Of a stretch of DNA of 64,000 nt, positions 27,009-35,631 are shown one piece after another. The notes below the pieces were generated by a model that saw nothing but the letters and a program-made list of their open reading frames with translations, searched no databases and had not been told where the DNA came from. Origin of the DNA: Acidobacteriota bacterium (GTDB lineage Bacteria > Acidobacteriota > Thermoanaerobaculia > Multivoradales > Multivoraceae); contig JAPOWR010000001.1 of assembly GCA_026707545.1 (NCBI GenBank), positions 2,447,778-2,511,777 of the forward strand, written 5' to 3'. The first letter of the stretch is position 1. Each line of letters opens with the position of its first letter. Position numbers and translations under genes: made by a program.

Positions 27009-28766
27009 TCATCGCGCCTGCGTTGCCGTCACCCGAACCGTGACCACGTCGGTGTCGTGGTACTGGTGGTGCCGCACGGACGACGCGTAGTGGCGCAGCA
27101 GTCGCAGGGAAACCTCTTCCTCCACTGGTCCGCCCGCCGCCGGCTCGCCGAGGACCGCTAGCTGGTCTTCGAGGTTCGTCGCATTGGTCGCGGCGACGAA
27201 CTCCAGCACTGCCTCCTCCCTGTCCCCGTGACCGATCAGCAGCAGGTCCCGTTCGTCGTCGTCGGTTCGCTGGTCGTCCTGCTGGATCAGCAAGAGAAGC
27301 GTCTCCTCGCCGACCGCCCGGACCCGCTCGACCATCTCCTCGGACCATCGACCGCGCTTGCCGACTGTGGTCAGAAAGGCGTCGACCTTCCGATAGGCGT
27401 CGGCGTTCAGCGAGACCCTGAGGCGTCGGCGGCGCGGCCCGGTCAGTTCCTCGAAGAGGGTCAGGGCGATCACGATCGCTCCGCCGACCGTCATGCCGTT
27501 GCCGAGCAGTTCGCTCCACGACCCCTGGAAGTACTCGGGGAAGATCCAGTCGAGCTGAAACGCGACGCCGAGCCAGAACGCCACGCCCACGATGAGACCC
27601 CTGCGGTAGTCGAGGCCTTCGTGCATGAGGATCTTGACGCCAAAGATGAAGAGAAGCGCGACAAGCACCAGGTAGTAGGCGGCCACCACTGGCCCCGGTA
27701 TCGCGATGAGAGCGGCCATGAACTTCGGGACGAAGGCGAGCCCGACGAAGATGACCCCGACGAAGACGCCGACGGCACGGGCCGCCACGCCCGTGAGCTC
27801 GACGATCGCGATGCCCGTCGCGTACGTCGTGTTCGGCACCGTGCCCGCCAGGCCCGACAGCAGGTTGCCGACGCCGTCGGCCGACATCGCGCCCTGAATC
27901 GAGCGGAAGTCGATCGCCCGCGGCTTGCGCCAAGACGCCCGTTGAATGGCGATGCTGTCGCCGAGCGTGTCCATGGCCCCGACCAGGGTCAACATCACGA
28001 ACGCCGGCAGGAGGGCCCAGAACTCGGGTCCGAAACCGAAATCGAACCCGGGATAGGCGAACTGCGGCAAGCCGATCCAGGCCGCTTCGCGCACGCCCGC
28101 CGTGTCGTAGATTCCGAAGGCCAGCCCCCCGATCGCGCAGCCGGTCACGATCCCGATGGCAGGCGCCCACAACCGCAACGCACCGGACGAACGGAGCACC
28201 ATCAGCGTGATGACGAGCAGCGTGCCGCCCGCGACCACCGGCGCGGCCGCCGGCACCGCGCCTTCGGGCACGTCGGCCAGCTTGCGCAGGATGACCGGAG
28301 CCAGCGTCACCGGAATCAACATGAGCACGGTGCCGGCCACCGTGGGCGTGAAGATCTTGCGCAACAGGGACAGCTTGGCGGCGAGGACGAACTGGAACAG
28401 GGACGAGACGACGACCAGCGTCGCCAGCAGGCTCGGCCCACCCTGCTCCAGAGCCGCGATGCAGATGGCGATGAACGCGCTGCTGCTACCCATGAGCAGC
28501 ACGTAGCGGGCACCGATGCGCCCAACGCCGACGGCCTGGACGACGGTGGTGATTCCGCTGATGCCCAGCGCCGCTCCAACCGCCCAGGAGAGATAGGCGT
28601 CGCTGCCGCCCGCGAGGGTGATCATGATCGTCGGACCCAGCACGATGCTCGGGACGGCCAGCATCGCGAGCTGCAGCCCAAGCCCCAGGCCGAGCGCCCC
28701 CGGAGGCTTCTCGTCGGGTTCGAACCGAACGTGCCGCCGCTCTTCCGTCTGTTGGGTGGACGCCAT
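27009..28766 (-). CDS. NCS2 family nucleobase permease with cytoplasmic C-terminal extension
   Basis: A 585-residue protein starting at ATG 28766 (MASTQQTEERRHVRFEPDEK). About 12-14 hydrophobic segments fill residues 25-430, with the NCS2/UraA-XanQ features GMTV-type half helices, VGAMDTLGDSIAIQR and GLAGTVPNTTYATGIAIVELTGVAARAVG. These transporters move uracil or xanthine-type bases with H+ or Na+. Unlike the usual 420-480 residues, this one has a soluble tail of about 150 residues (from LRVSLNADAYRKVDAF) that contains WSEEMVERVRAVGEETLLLLI, vaguely like the N-box helix of HATPase domains; I do not assign it. It starts seven bases after the ABC exporter gene, so it is probably in that operon. 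Confidence 0.85.
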   Translation of the reverse strand: MASTQQTEERRHVRFEPDEKPPGALGLGLGLQLAMLAVPSIVLGPTIMITLAGGSDAYLSWAVGAALGISGITTVVQAVGVGRIGARYVLLMGSSSAFIAICIAALEQGGPSLLATLVVVSSLFQFVLAAKLSLLRKIFTPTVAGTVLMLIPVTLAPVILRKLADVPEGAVPAAAPVVAGGTLLVITLMVLRSSGALRLWAPAIGIVTGCAIGGLAFGIYDTAGVREAAWIGLPQFAYPGFDFGFGPEFWALLPAFVMLTLVGAMDTLGDSIAIQRASWRKPRAIDFRSIQGAMSADGVGNLLSGLAGTVPNTTYATGIAIVELTGVAARAVGVFVGVIFVGLAFVPKFMAALIAIPGPVVAAYYLVLVALLFIFGVKILMHEGLDYRRGLIVGVAFWLGVAFQLDWIFPEYFQGSWSELLGNGMTVGGAIVIALTLFEELTGPRRRRLRVSLNADAYRKVDAFLTTVGKRGRWSEEMVERVRAVGEETLLLLIQQDDQRTDDDERDLLLIGHGDREEAVLEFVAATNATNLEDQLAVLGEPAAGGPVEEEVSLRLLRHYASSVRHHQYHDTDVVTVRVTATQAR

Positions 28767-28773
28767 GGGAGGG

Positions 28774-30642
28774 CTACGCCGCCGTCTCCTGCTGCGCGTA
28801 CTGCAACTGGTAGAGGCGCCAGTAGACGCCGCGGCGGTCCAGGAGTTCGTCGTGGGTGCCGTGCTCGCAGATGGCGCCGTGGTGGAAGACGTAGATGCGA
28901 TCGACGTCCTTGATCGTCGACAGGCGGTGGGCAACGACGATCGAGGTCTTGCCCGCCATCAGATGGTGGAGGGCGTCCTGGATCAGCGCCTCGGTCTCGG
29001 TGTCGACACTGGAGGTGGCTTCGTCGAGGAGCAGGAGTTGCGGCTCCCGGGCCAGGGCGCGGGCGAAGGAGAGCAACTGCCGCTGGCCGGTCGAGAAGTT
29101 GACGCCGCGCTCGCTGACCTTGTGCGCCCAGCCGTTCGGCAGCCGCTCGATCAGGTCGTCGACGTGGGTGGCGCGCGCCGCCTCGTCCACCACGTCGTCG
29201 GCGACGTCGCGGCCGAGGACGATGTTGTAGCGCAGGTCGCCGTCGAAGAGGAAGACGTCCTGGAGCACGAAGGCCATCCGCCGCCGCAGTTCGGGCTTCG
29301 GGATGTCCCGGATGTCCGTGCCGTCGACCCGGATCGATCCCTCCTGCAGCTCGTAGAGGCGCGCAAGCAGCTTCAGCGTCGTCGTCTTGCCGGATCCGGT
29401 ATGACCGACGATCGCCACTCTCTCGCCGGCGCCGACGCGGAACGAGACGTCGCGAAGCACCGTCTCGGAACCGTAAGCGAACGTCACGCCGTCGAACTCG
29501 ACCTCGGAGCCGGCCGGCTCCGCCCCCATCGCGGCCGCCTCGCCCCGCGCGGGCAACTCCACCTTGCCCTCGGGCTCCCGCGGCTCGTCCAGGAGCTGGA
29601 ACACGCGCTCGGCGCTCGCCATCGACGACTGCATGACCGAGTACTTCGCCGACAGGTCCATCAGCGGCCGGAAGAACCGGCTCATGTAGTCCGAGAACAC
29701 GTAGATCGTGCCGAGCGTGACGTCGCCCAGGCCCACCAGCTGCGCGCCGTACCAGAAGATGAGCGCCCGGGTCAGGTTCGTCGCCAGGTCGACGGTCGAG
29801 AACAGCAGGGCGTCGTACCGGATCGAGCGCAGCCAGGAATCCCGGTGGGAGGCGTTTTCGCGCCTGAAGTCCTCGAAGTTCCGCCGTTCGCGGGCGAACA
29901 ACTGGACCACCTTCATGCCGGAGATCGTCTCCTGCAGGTGGGCGTTGAGGCGCGCGATCTTGACCCGCACCTCCCGGTAGGCCTGCCGCACCTTGTAGCG
30001 GAAGATCACCGCCGCAATTCCCAGGACCGGCACCAGGGCCAGCGCCGCCAGCGCCAGCCGCGGGTCGATTGCGAACAGCATCGCGAGGATGACGACCATG
30101 ACGAACACGTCGGCCACCATCGCGATGACGCCAGCCGAGAACATCTCCGCCAGGTGCTCCAGGTCGTTCGTGAGCCGCGTCACCAGGCGGCCGACCGGGT
30201 AGCGGTCGAAGAAGCGCATCGGCAACCGCTGGACGTGATCGAACAGCGTCCTGCGGACGTCGCGCACCGTGCGCTGGCCGAGCGAAATCATGGTGAAGGC
30301 GCGCAGCCAGTCGACGCTCAACGTGACGATCGAGATGAGGAACACCAGCCCGAACATCCAGGCCAGGGGCCCCAGTCCCAGGCGCGGCACGACGAAGGGC
30401 GCCATCCACCCGACTTCCGTCGTCGCCACTCCCTCGGTCAGGTAGTTCAACGCCGCACCGACGACCAGCGCCGGCATCAACTCGAGGAGGGCGCGCGGCG
30501 GAATCATCGCGAAGTTGAACGCGATCCAGCCGCGGTAGGGCCGCATGAACGGCCACAGCCGCTTGATCAGTTCCGTGTCGTAGACCTTGCCCAGGTCCCG
30601 CTCGCGGCCGAGTTCGGCAGCCTCGCTCCGCTCCTCGCTCAT
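28774..30642 (-). CDS. ABC exporter half-transporter (catalytic Walker B, altered signature)
   Basis: A 622-residue type IV ABC half-transporter. Six membrane helices lie within about 40-330, and the nucleotide-binding domain from about 380. Walker A is GHTGSGKTT, the Q-loop is VLQDVF, Walker B is LLLLDEATSSVD with the catalytic Glu, and the switch His is in VVAHRLST. The signature reads NFSTGQ where LSGGQ is normal. The partner encoded just upstream has the reverse pattern (Asp for the catalytic Glu, canonical LSGGQ). This fits a heterodimeric exporter with one degenerate and one functional ATP site. The start ATG overlaps the partner's stop by four bases. Lipid or drug export is typical of the family; the substrate is unknown. 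Confidence 0.93.
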   Translation of the reverse strand: MSEERSEAAELGRERDLGKVYDTELIKRLWPFMRPYRGWIAFNFAMIPPRALLELMPALVVGAALNYLTEGVATTEVGWMAPFVVPRLGLGPLAWMFGLVFLISIVTLSVDWLRAFTMISLGQRTVRDVRRTLFDHVQRLPMRFFDRYPVGRLVTRLTNDLEHLAEMFSAGVIAMVADVFVMVVILAMLFAIDPRLALAALALVPVLGIAAVIFRYKVRQAYREVRVKIARLNAHLQETISGMKVVQLFARERRNFEDFRRENASHRDSWLRSIRYDALLFSTVDLATNLTRALIFWYGAQLVGLGDVTLGTIYVFSDYMSRFFRPLMDLSAKYSVMQSSMASAERVFQLLDEPREPEGKVELPARGEAAAMGAEPAGSEVEFDGVTFAYGSETVLRDVSFRVGAGERVAIVGHTGSGKTTTLKLLARLYELQEGSIRVDGTDIRDIPKPELRRRMAFVLQDVFLFDGDLRYNIVLGRDVADDVVDEAARATHVDDLIERLPNGWAHKVSERGVNFSTGQRQLLSFARALAREPQLLLLDEATSSVDTETEALIQDALHHLMAGKTSIVVAHRLSTIKDVDRIYVFHHGAICEHGTHDELLDRRGVYWRLYQLQYAQQETAA

Positions 30643-32516
30643 GACGGCTTCTCCAGAGGCAACCGCTGCTGCACGGAAGCGGCCGCGGCCCGGACACGGG
30701 CGGCGGGTTCCGGCACCGCCGCACCGCCATCGCCGAGCTGAAGCTCTGACAGGAGCTGCTGGCGATGGTGCAGGCGGGCATAGAAGCCGCCCAGCTCGAC
30801 GAGCTCGCGGTGGGTCCCGCGCTCGGTGATCCGGCCGTTCTCGAGCACGACGATCTGATCGGCGTGCCTCACGGCCGAGATCCGGTGCGCCACGATGAAG
30901 CAGGTGCGGCCGCGGCGCCGACCCTCGAGGTCGCCGAGGATCGCCTCCTCGGTGCCGTGGTCGACGCTCGAGAGGGAGTCGTCAAGAATGAGGATGGACG
31001 GACGCAGGATCATCGCGCGCGCCAGGGCGACGCGTTGGCGCTGACCGCCCGACAGGGTGACCCCGCGTTCGCCGACGACTGTGTCGAAGCCGTCCTCGAA
31101 CTCCTCGATCTCCCGTTCGACCTGGGCCCGGGCAGCCGCCCTCCTCACCTCCGCGAGGTGAGCGTCGGGTACGCCGTAGCGGATGTTCTCGGCGACGGAG
31201 ATGGAGAACAGGAAGCTGTCCTGCGGCACCATGGCGATGCTCGAACGGAGCAGATGAACCGGCATCAGGTTGAGATCCACGCCGTCGATCAGGATCGCGC
31301 CGTCGTCGACCTCGAGCAGCCTCGGCACGAGGCTGACCAGGGTCGTCTTGCCGGAACCGACGGGGCCCACGATGCCCACCGTAGTGCCGGCCTCGGCGAC
31401 GAGATCGACGTCCTTGAGCGCCGGCACGTAGCTCCCCGGATAGGTGAACGTGAGGTTCCTGAACTCGACCCGGCCGGCGATCTCCGCGATGTCAGCCACG
31501 TCTTCGTGGTCGCGAATCGACGGCACGATGTCGAGGACGGAGCCCAGCCGCTCCAGCGCCGCGAGGCCGCGCTGGGTGATCGACACGACGAAGCCCAGCA
31601 TCATCATCGGGAACGTCAGCATCGCGATGAGGCCCCAGAACAGCCACAGGTCCTCGGCGCCGAGTTGCCCGGTCTGTACCCGCTGGCCACCCAGCCACAG
31701 GACGACGGCAGCCGAGAGGGACGGCACCAGGCCGACGCTGGCGAACATCGTCGTCTGCATGACCCCGACCTTCATCATCCGCCGGAACAGCTCCTGGTTC
31801 TGGTCCTCGAAGCGGTCGCGCTCCAGGTCGGACAGGTCGTAGGCCTTGACCACCAGCGCGCCCGACGCGTTCTCCTGCACGACCGTCGAGACCTTGCCAA
31901 GCTGCTCCTGGCCGGCCAGGTTGGCCTGGAACATGTAGCGGCTGTAGTGGCGCGTGATCAGGACGAAGAGCGGGAAGGGCGCCAGCGCCCAAAGCGTCAG
32001 CGTGGCGTCCACCGGCAGCAGCACGATCAGGGCGCCCGCGAACAGCACCGGCGTCTGCAGCAGGTTCAGCAGACCCATTCCTAAGAACATCCGGATGCTG
32101 TTGATGTCGTTCACGGCCCGCGACATGAGATCGCCCGTGCGGTGAGCGAGGTAGAAAGACTGCGGCAGGCTCTGGAGGTGCGTGAAGTAGTCGTTACGGA
32201 TGCGGAACTCGATCTGCCGGCCGATGTTGAACATGACGGTGCGTGAGTACAGCCGCGCCAGAGCCAGACACACCGAAGCGACGACCAGCCAGAGGATCGC
32301 TCGCCCGACCTCCTCGGGGGCATTTTCGAACGCGGCGACGATGCTCCGGATCGACAGCGGAATGAGCTGAAAGAAGAACGCGTAGAGGAGGGTGAGAACC
32401 CCGCCCAGACCGTAGGCGCCGGGCGCCAGGCGCATGTACGCCAGCAGGCGGCGGAGCGGCTTGTCTGCCAGTGCCGAAGCACCCTCCATGGCGCCGGACC
32501 ATAGCAACGCGGCCAC
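30639..32516 (-). CDS. ABC exporter half-transporter (degenerate Walker B)
   Basis: A 625-residue half-transporter, first gene of the exporter operon. GTG 32516 has AGAGAGGA seven bases upstream; ATG 32489 is an alternative. Six membrane helices lie within about 25-310. The nucleotide-binding domain has Walker A GPVGSGKTT, Q-loop MVPQDSF and canonical signature TLSGGQRQR, but Walker B is ILILDDSLSSVD, with Asp replacing the catalytic Glu. That is the hallmark of the degenerate-site subunit in heterodimeric exporters such as TM287/288. The following gene supplies the consensus Walker B and a weak signature. A 40-residue Ala/Arg/Pro-rich tail ends the protein. The gene is divergent from the small membrane protein at 32578, with 61 bp between them. 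Confidence 0.93.
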   Translation of the reverse strand: MAALLWSGAMEGASALADKPLRRLLAYMRLAPGAYGLGGVLTLLYAFFFQLIPLSIRSIVAAFENAPEEVGRAILWLVVASVCLALARLYSRTVMFNIGRQIEFRIRNDYFTHLQSLPQSFYLAHRTGDLMSRAVNDINSIRMFLGMGLLNLLQTPVLFAGALIVLLPVDATLTLWALAPFPLFVLITRHYSRYMFQANLAGQEQLGKVSTVVQENASGALVVKAYDLSDLERDRFEDQNQELFRRMMKVGVMQTTMFASVGLVPSLSAAVVLWLGGQRVQTGQLGAEDLWLFWGLIAMLTFPMMMLGFVVSITQRGLAALERLGSVLDIVPSIRDHEDVADIAEIAGRVEFRNLTFTYPGSYVPALKDVDLVAEAGTTVGIVGPVGSGKTTLVSLVPRLLEVDDGAILIDGVDLNLMPVHLLRSSIAMVPQDSFLFSISVAENIRYGVPDAHLAEVRRAAARAQVEREIEEFEDGFDTVVGERGVTLSGGQRQRVALARAMILRPSILILDDSLSSVDHGTEEAILGDLEGRRRGRTCFIVAHRISAVRHADQIVVLENGRITERGTHRELVELGGFYARLHHRQQLLSELQLGDGGAAVPEPAARVRAAAASVQQRLPLEKPS

Positions 32517-32577
32517 GCTGGTTTCCTCTCTCTTGCGGTAGGCTGCCGCGGCTTTCTCCGCTCCAGGCGCCTATCCC

Positions 32578-33186
32578 ATGAAGCTCCACTGGTTCGTCTT
32601 CCTGACCCTGATCGGCATGTGCCTCGCCGTCGGCGCGGCCTTCGTCGCGCCAACGGAAGTGGTCGTGCAGGACGGCGCGACCGAGCAGGTGGTGAGCAGC
32701 AGCGGCTTCCAGCATGACCGCTTCGCCACGATGCGCCAGGGCGGCCCGGGCGCCGAACGTCACGCCACGACGCTCTGGATCGGCTGGACCTTCGTGCTCT
32801 TCCAGGTCCTGTTCTTCGGCGGCTGCCTGGCGATGGGGATGCAGCGGCGCAAGGACGACGGCGCCTCCCTGGGGCCGGCGAAGCAGCCCCTGATCTTCGG
32901 CACTCTGGTCCTGGCGGCGATCTTCACCGCGCTCGTCTTCTCCTACCAGCGCTACGCCACCGAAGAGACCCACACCCTGTTCCTGGGCTTTCCCAGGCCC
33001 ACGGCCTGGGTGTTCTACGCGGTGTGGCCGTTCCCGGTGTTCTTCATGGTGATCTACATGCGGATCTTCGACCGCTGGTTCTTCACCGAGGAAGACGAGC
33101 AGAAGGTCGCGGAACTCGCGGCGGCCCAGCGCCAGAAGGAGCTTGAAGCGGCCAGTGGCGACCCGGCGGAGGCAGTGGCCGACTGA
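32578..33186 (+). CDS. Membrane protein, probable partner of the adjacent SSS symporter
   Basis: A 202-residue protein with four hydrophobic segments: FVFLTLIGMCLAVGAAFV, TTLWIGWTFVLFQVLFFGGCLAMGM, LIFGTLVLAAIFTALVFSY and TAWVFYAVWPFPVFFMVIYM. It ends with a charged, helical cytoplasmic tail rich in Glu, Lys and Ala. Its stop shares one base with the ATG of the SSS symporter (TGATG at 33184-33188), so the two are tightly coupled. Many SSS transporters carry a small membrane accessory subunit, which is the most likely role here, but I do not recognise a named family. Confidence 0.75.
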   Translation: MKLHWFVFLTLIGMCLAVGAAFVAPTEVVVQDGATEQVVSSSGFQHDRFATMRQGGPGAERHATTLWIGWTFVLFQVLFFGGCLAMGMQRRKDDGASLGPAKQPLIFGTLVLAAIFTALVFSYQRYATEETHTLFLGFPRPTAWVFYAVWPFPVFFMVIYMRIFDRWFFTEEDEQKVAELAAAQRQKELEAASGDPAEAVAD

Positions 33187-34673
33187 TGGAGGAGAGTCGC
33201 AACGCGGTCGTCCTGACCTGCCTGGTCATCTACTTCGCGCTATGCATCGGCGTCGGTATCTGGGCGCTCAAGCGCACGAAGTCGACCCAGGACTTCTTCA
33301 TGGCCGGGCGCGAACTCGGGATCATCGTCACCGCCTTCGCCCTCTTCTCGAGCACGCTCTCCGGTTTCGGCTTCGTCGGCGGCCCTGGTCTCGTCTACAG
33401 CCAGGGCATGACGTCCGTGTGGATGATCGTCTGCGGCACGGTCGCGAGCTGCTTCACGTTCTTCCTGGTCGCCAAGCGGCTCCGGATCTTCTCCGAGGTG
33501 TACCAGACGGTGTCGCTGCCGGATACGGTGGCGCTTCGCTACCAGAGCGAAACGAGCCGCTTCCTGACCGCCGTGGCGATCATCCTCGGCGTTGTCGGCT
33601 ACCTGGCGGCACAGATCATGGCGATGGCGGTCGTGCTGCAGGAGATCCTGAACAGCGTCGACTGGGTCCCCCACGTCAGCCTCGGCGTGGCGATGGCGAT
33701 CTCCGTCGCGGTCCTCGTCTTCTACTGCGTGACCGGCGGCATCATCGCCGGCGTCTACACCGACGTCGTCCAGGGCGCGGTGATGGCGATCGCCGGGGTC
33801 CTGGTGCTGATCGCCGCCATCCACGCGGTCGACGGAGGCGTTGCCGGCGGCGCGATGACGGTCGTGAACGACGACCCGGAGGCGATCGGCCCCTGGGGCA
33901 CCCTCGGCATCATGGGGGCGCTGTCCTACTACCTGCTGTTCGTGGTCGGCGCCTGCGGGCAACCCCACATCGTCACCAAGCTGATGATGAACAAACGGAT
34001 CCGCCAGTTCAAGCAGATCTTCCTGGTCAGCGCGATCGCCGGCACGCTGGCCGCGCTGCTCTGGATCGCGATCGGCTTCGCGATGCGCGCGCTCGTCGTC
34101 GGCGGCGACCACGCCGAGCTCGGCCAGCCCGACGACGCGGCCTACGCGTTCCTCCAGTCCTACGCTCACCCGATCCTCGCCGGCGTCGTCTTCGCCGGGC
34201 TATTCGCCGCGATCATGTCGACCGCGGACGGCTTCCTGAACATCGGCGCCGCCGCGATCATCCACGACATTCCCAAGGCGCTCACCGGCAAGCCCATCAA
34301 GAGGGAGCTGTTCTGGGCGCGGGTGGCGACGCTCGTCCTGGCCGTCGGCGCGGCACTCTTCGTGAGCCTTTCGAAGGAGGACCTGGTCGCCCTGCTCGGC
34401 ACCTTCGGCTGGGGCACGTTCGCGGCGGCGCTCGTGCCGACCGTGGCGATCGGCTTCAACTGGAAGCGGGCGACGCCGCTGGCGGCGAACGTGGCGATCG
34501 TCTCGGGCCTGCTGGTCAACTTCGTCATCGAGATCGCGAAGATCCAGGTACCCCACGGCATTCACGGCGGCGCCATCTCGCTCCTGCTGTCGCTGACCCT
34601 GTTCTTCGGCATCTCCCTGCTGTCGAAACCCAGGCCGCTGCCAGCCGAGATCGACGCGATCATCGACCTGTGA
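33186..34673 (+). CDS. Sodium:solute symporter family transporter (copy 1)
   Basis: A 495-residue transporter with about 13 hydrophobic segments and the LeuT-type SSS layout. Family features are DFFMAGRELGIIVTAFALFSS in helix 1 and its loop, GFVGGPGLVY, VTGGIIAGVYTDVVQGAVM and GLFAAIMSTADGFLNIGAAAIIHDI, the last holding the conserved Na2-site Ser/Thr-Ala-Asp stretch. It should drive uptake of an organic solute with Na+; the substrate is not readable. The upstream gene overlaps it by one base, and the MoxR gene starts seven bases after it, so symporter, accessory protein, MoxR and VWA form one operon. A second, distant SSS copy lies at 51411-53003. Confidence 0.92.
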   Translation: MEESRNAVVLTCLVIYFALCIGVGIWALKRTKSTQDFFMAGRELGIIVTAFALFSSTLSGFGFVGGPGLVYSQGMTSVWMIVCGTVASCFTFFLVAKRLRIFSEVYQTVSLPDTVALRYQSETSRFLTAVAIILGVVGYLAAQIMAMAVVLQEILNSVDWVPHVSLGVAMAISVAVLVFYCVTGGIIAGVYTDVVQGAVMAIAGVLVLIAAIHAVDGGVAGGAMTVVNDDPEAIGPWGTLGIMGALSYYLLFVVGACGQPHIVTKLMMNKRIRQFKQIFLVSAIAGTLAALLWIAIGFAMRALVVGGDHAELGQPDDAAYAFLQSYAHPILAGVVFAGLFAAIMSTADGFLNIGAAAIIHDIPKALTGKPIKRELFWARVATLVLAVGAALFVSLSKEDLVALLGTFGWGTFAAALVPTVAIGFNWKRATPLAANVAIVSGLLVNFVIEIAKIQVPHGIHGGAISLLLSLTLFFGISLLSKPRPLPAEIDAIIDL

Positions 34674-34680
34674 CGTCGTC

Positions 34681-35631
34681 ATGACGGTTTCACCCGACTT
34701 TCAGCGTTCCGGAGCCGGCACGGACCGGGGCTTCCCCGACGTCGACGCGGTGATCGCGGCACTCCGCGCCGAGGACTACATCGCCGAACGCGACCTCGCA
34801 ACCGCGATCTACCTGTCGCTTCGCATGGGCAAGCCGATCTTCCTGGAAGGTGAGCCCGGCGTCGGCAAGACGGAGGTCGCCAAGGTCCTCGCCCGCTGCC
34901 TGGACTCCGAGTTGATCCGGCTCCAGTGCTACGAAGGGCTCGACGTCTCGACCGCCGTCTACGAGTGGAACTACCGCCGCCAGCTACTTCACCTGCGCGG
35001 CCTCGAGGCGGCCGGCGTTGCCGACGCCCGCACCGCCGTCGACGACGTCTTCTCGACCGACTTCCTGCTCGAACGCCCCCTCCTGCGGGCCGTCCGGCAG
35101 AGTCGCCAAGGCGAGGCTCCGCCGGTGCTGCTGATCGACGAGCTGGACCGGGCCGACGAGGAGTTCGAGGCCTACCTGCTCGAGATCCTGGCCGACTTCC
35201 AGATCACGATCCCGGAGATCGGCACGGTCGCCGCCGAGACGCCGCCGGTCGCGGTCGTCACCTCGAACCGCACCCGCGAGGTCCACGACGCGCTGAAGCG
35301 CCGCTGCCTGTACCACTGGATCGACTTCCCGGACTACGAGAAGGAAGTGCAGATCGTGCTCCGCCGCGTCCCCGAGGCGCCCGAGCACTTCGCCGCCGAG
35401 ATCGTCCGCCTCGTCCAGGCGCTCCGGGAGGAGGACCTGTTCAAGCATCCCGGCGTCGCGGAAACACTGGACTGGACGAACGCGTTGATCGCCCTCGACC
35501 AGGAAACGCTCTCCGACGAGATCCTGCGCGACACCCTCGGCGTGCTGCTCAAGTACCAGGACGACCTGGACAAGATCGACGACGAGGCGGTCCGCCGGCT
35601 GCTCCGGAAGAGCCGGTCAGCCGGTGACTAG
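34681..35631 (+). CDS. MoxR-family AAA+ ATPase (CoxD-like)
   Basis: A 316-residue AAA+ protein. Walker A is GEPGVGKT (residues 57-64), Walker B is VLLIDELDRADEEFEAYLLE, sensor 1 lies in VVTSNRTREVHDALKRRC, and the typical MoxR lid follows. The variant QCYEGLDVSTAVYEWNY is characteristic of the CoxD-like subgroup that works with CoxE-type VWA proteins, for example in inserting or maturing metal centres of molybdenum hydroxylases. Its coding region overlaps the VWA gene by eight bases. It sits after an SSS symporter and about 29 kb from the CoxSLM genes, so service to that hydroxylase is possible but not shown by linkage. Confidence 0.92.
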   Translation: MTVSPDFQRSGAGTDRGFPDVDAVIAALRAEDYIAERDLATAIYLSLRMGKPIFLEGEPGVGKTEVAKVLARCLDSELIRLQCYEGLDVSTAVYEWNYRRQLLHLRGLEAAGVADARTAVDDVFSTDFLLERPLLRAVRQSRQGEAPPVLLIDELDRADEEFEAYLLEILADFQITIPEIGTVAAETPPVAVVTSNRTREVHDALKRRCLYHWIDFPDYEKEVQIVLRRVPEAPEHFAAEIVRLVQALREEDLFKHPGVAETLDWTNALIALDQETLSDEILRDTLGVLLKYQDDLDKIDDEAVRRLLRKSRSAGD

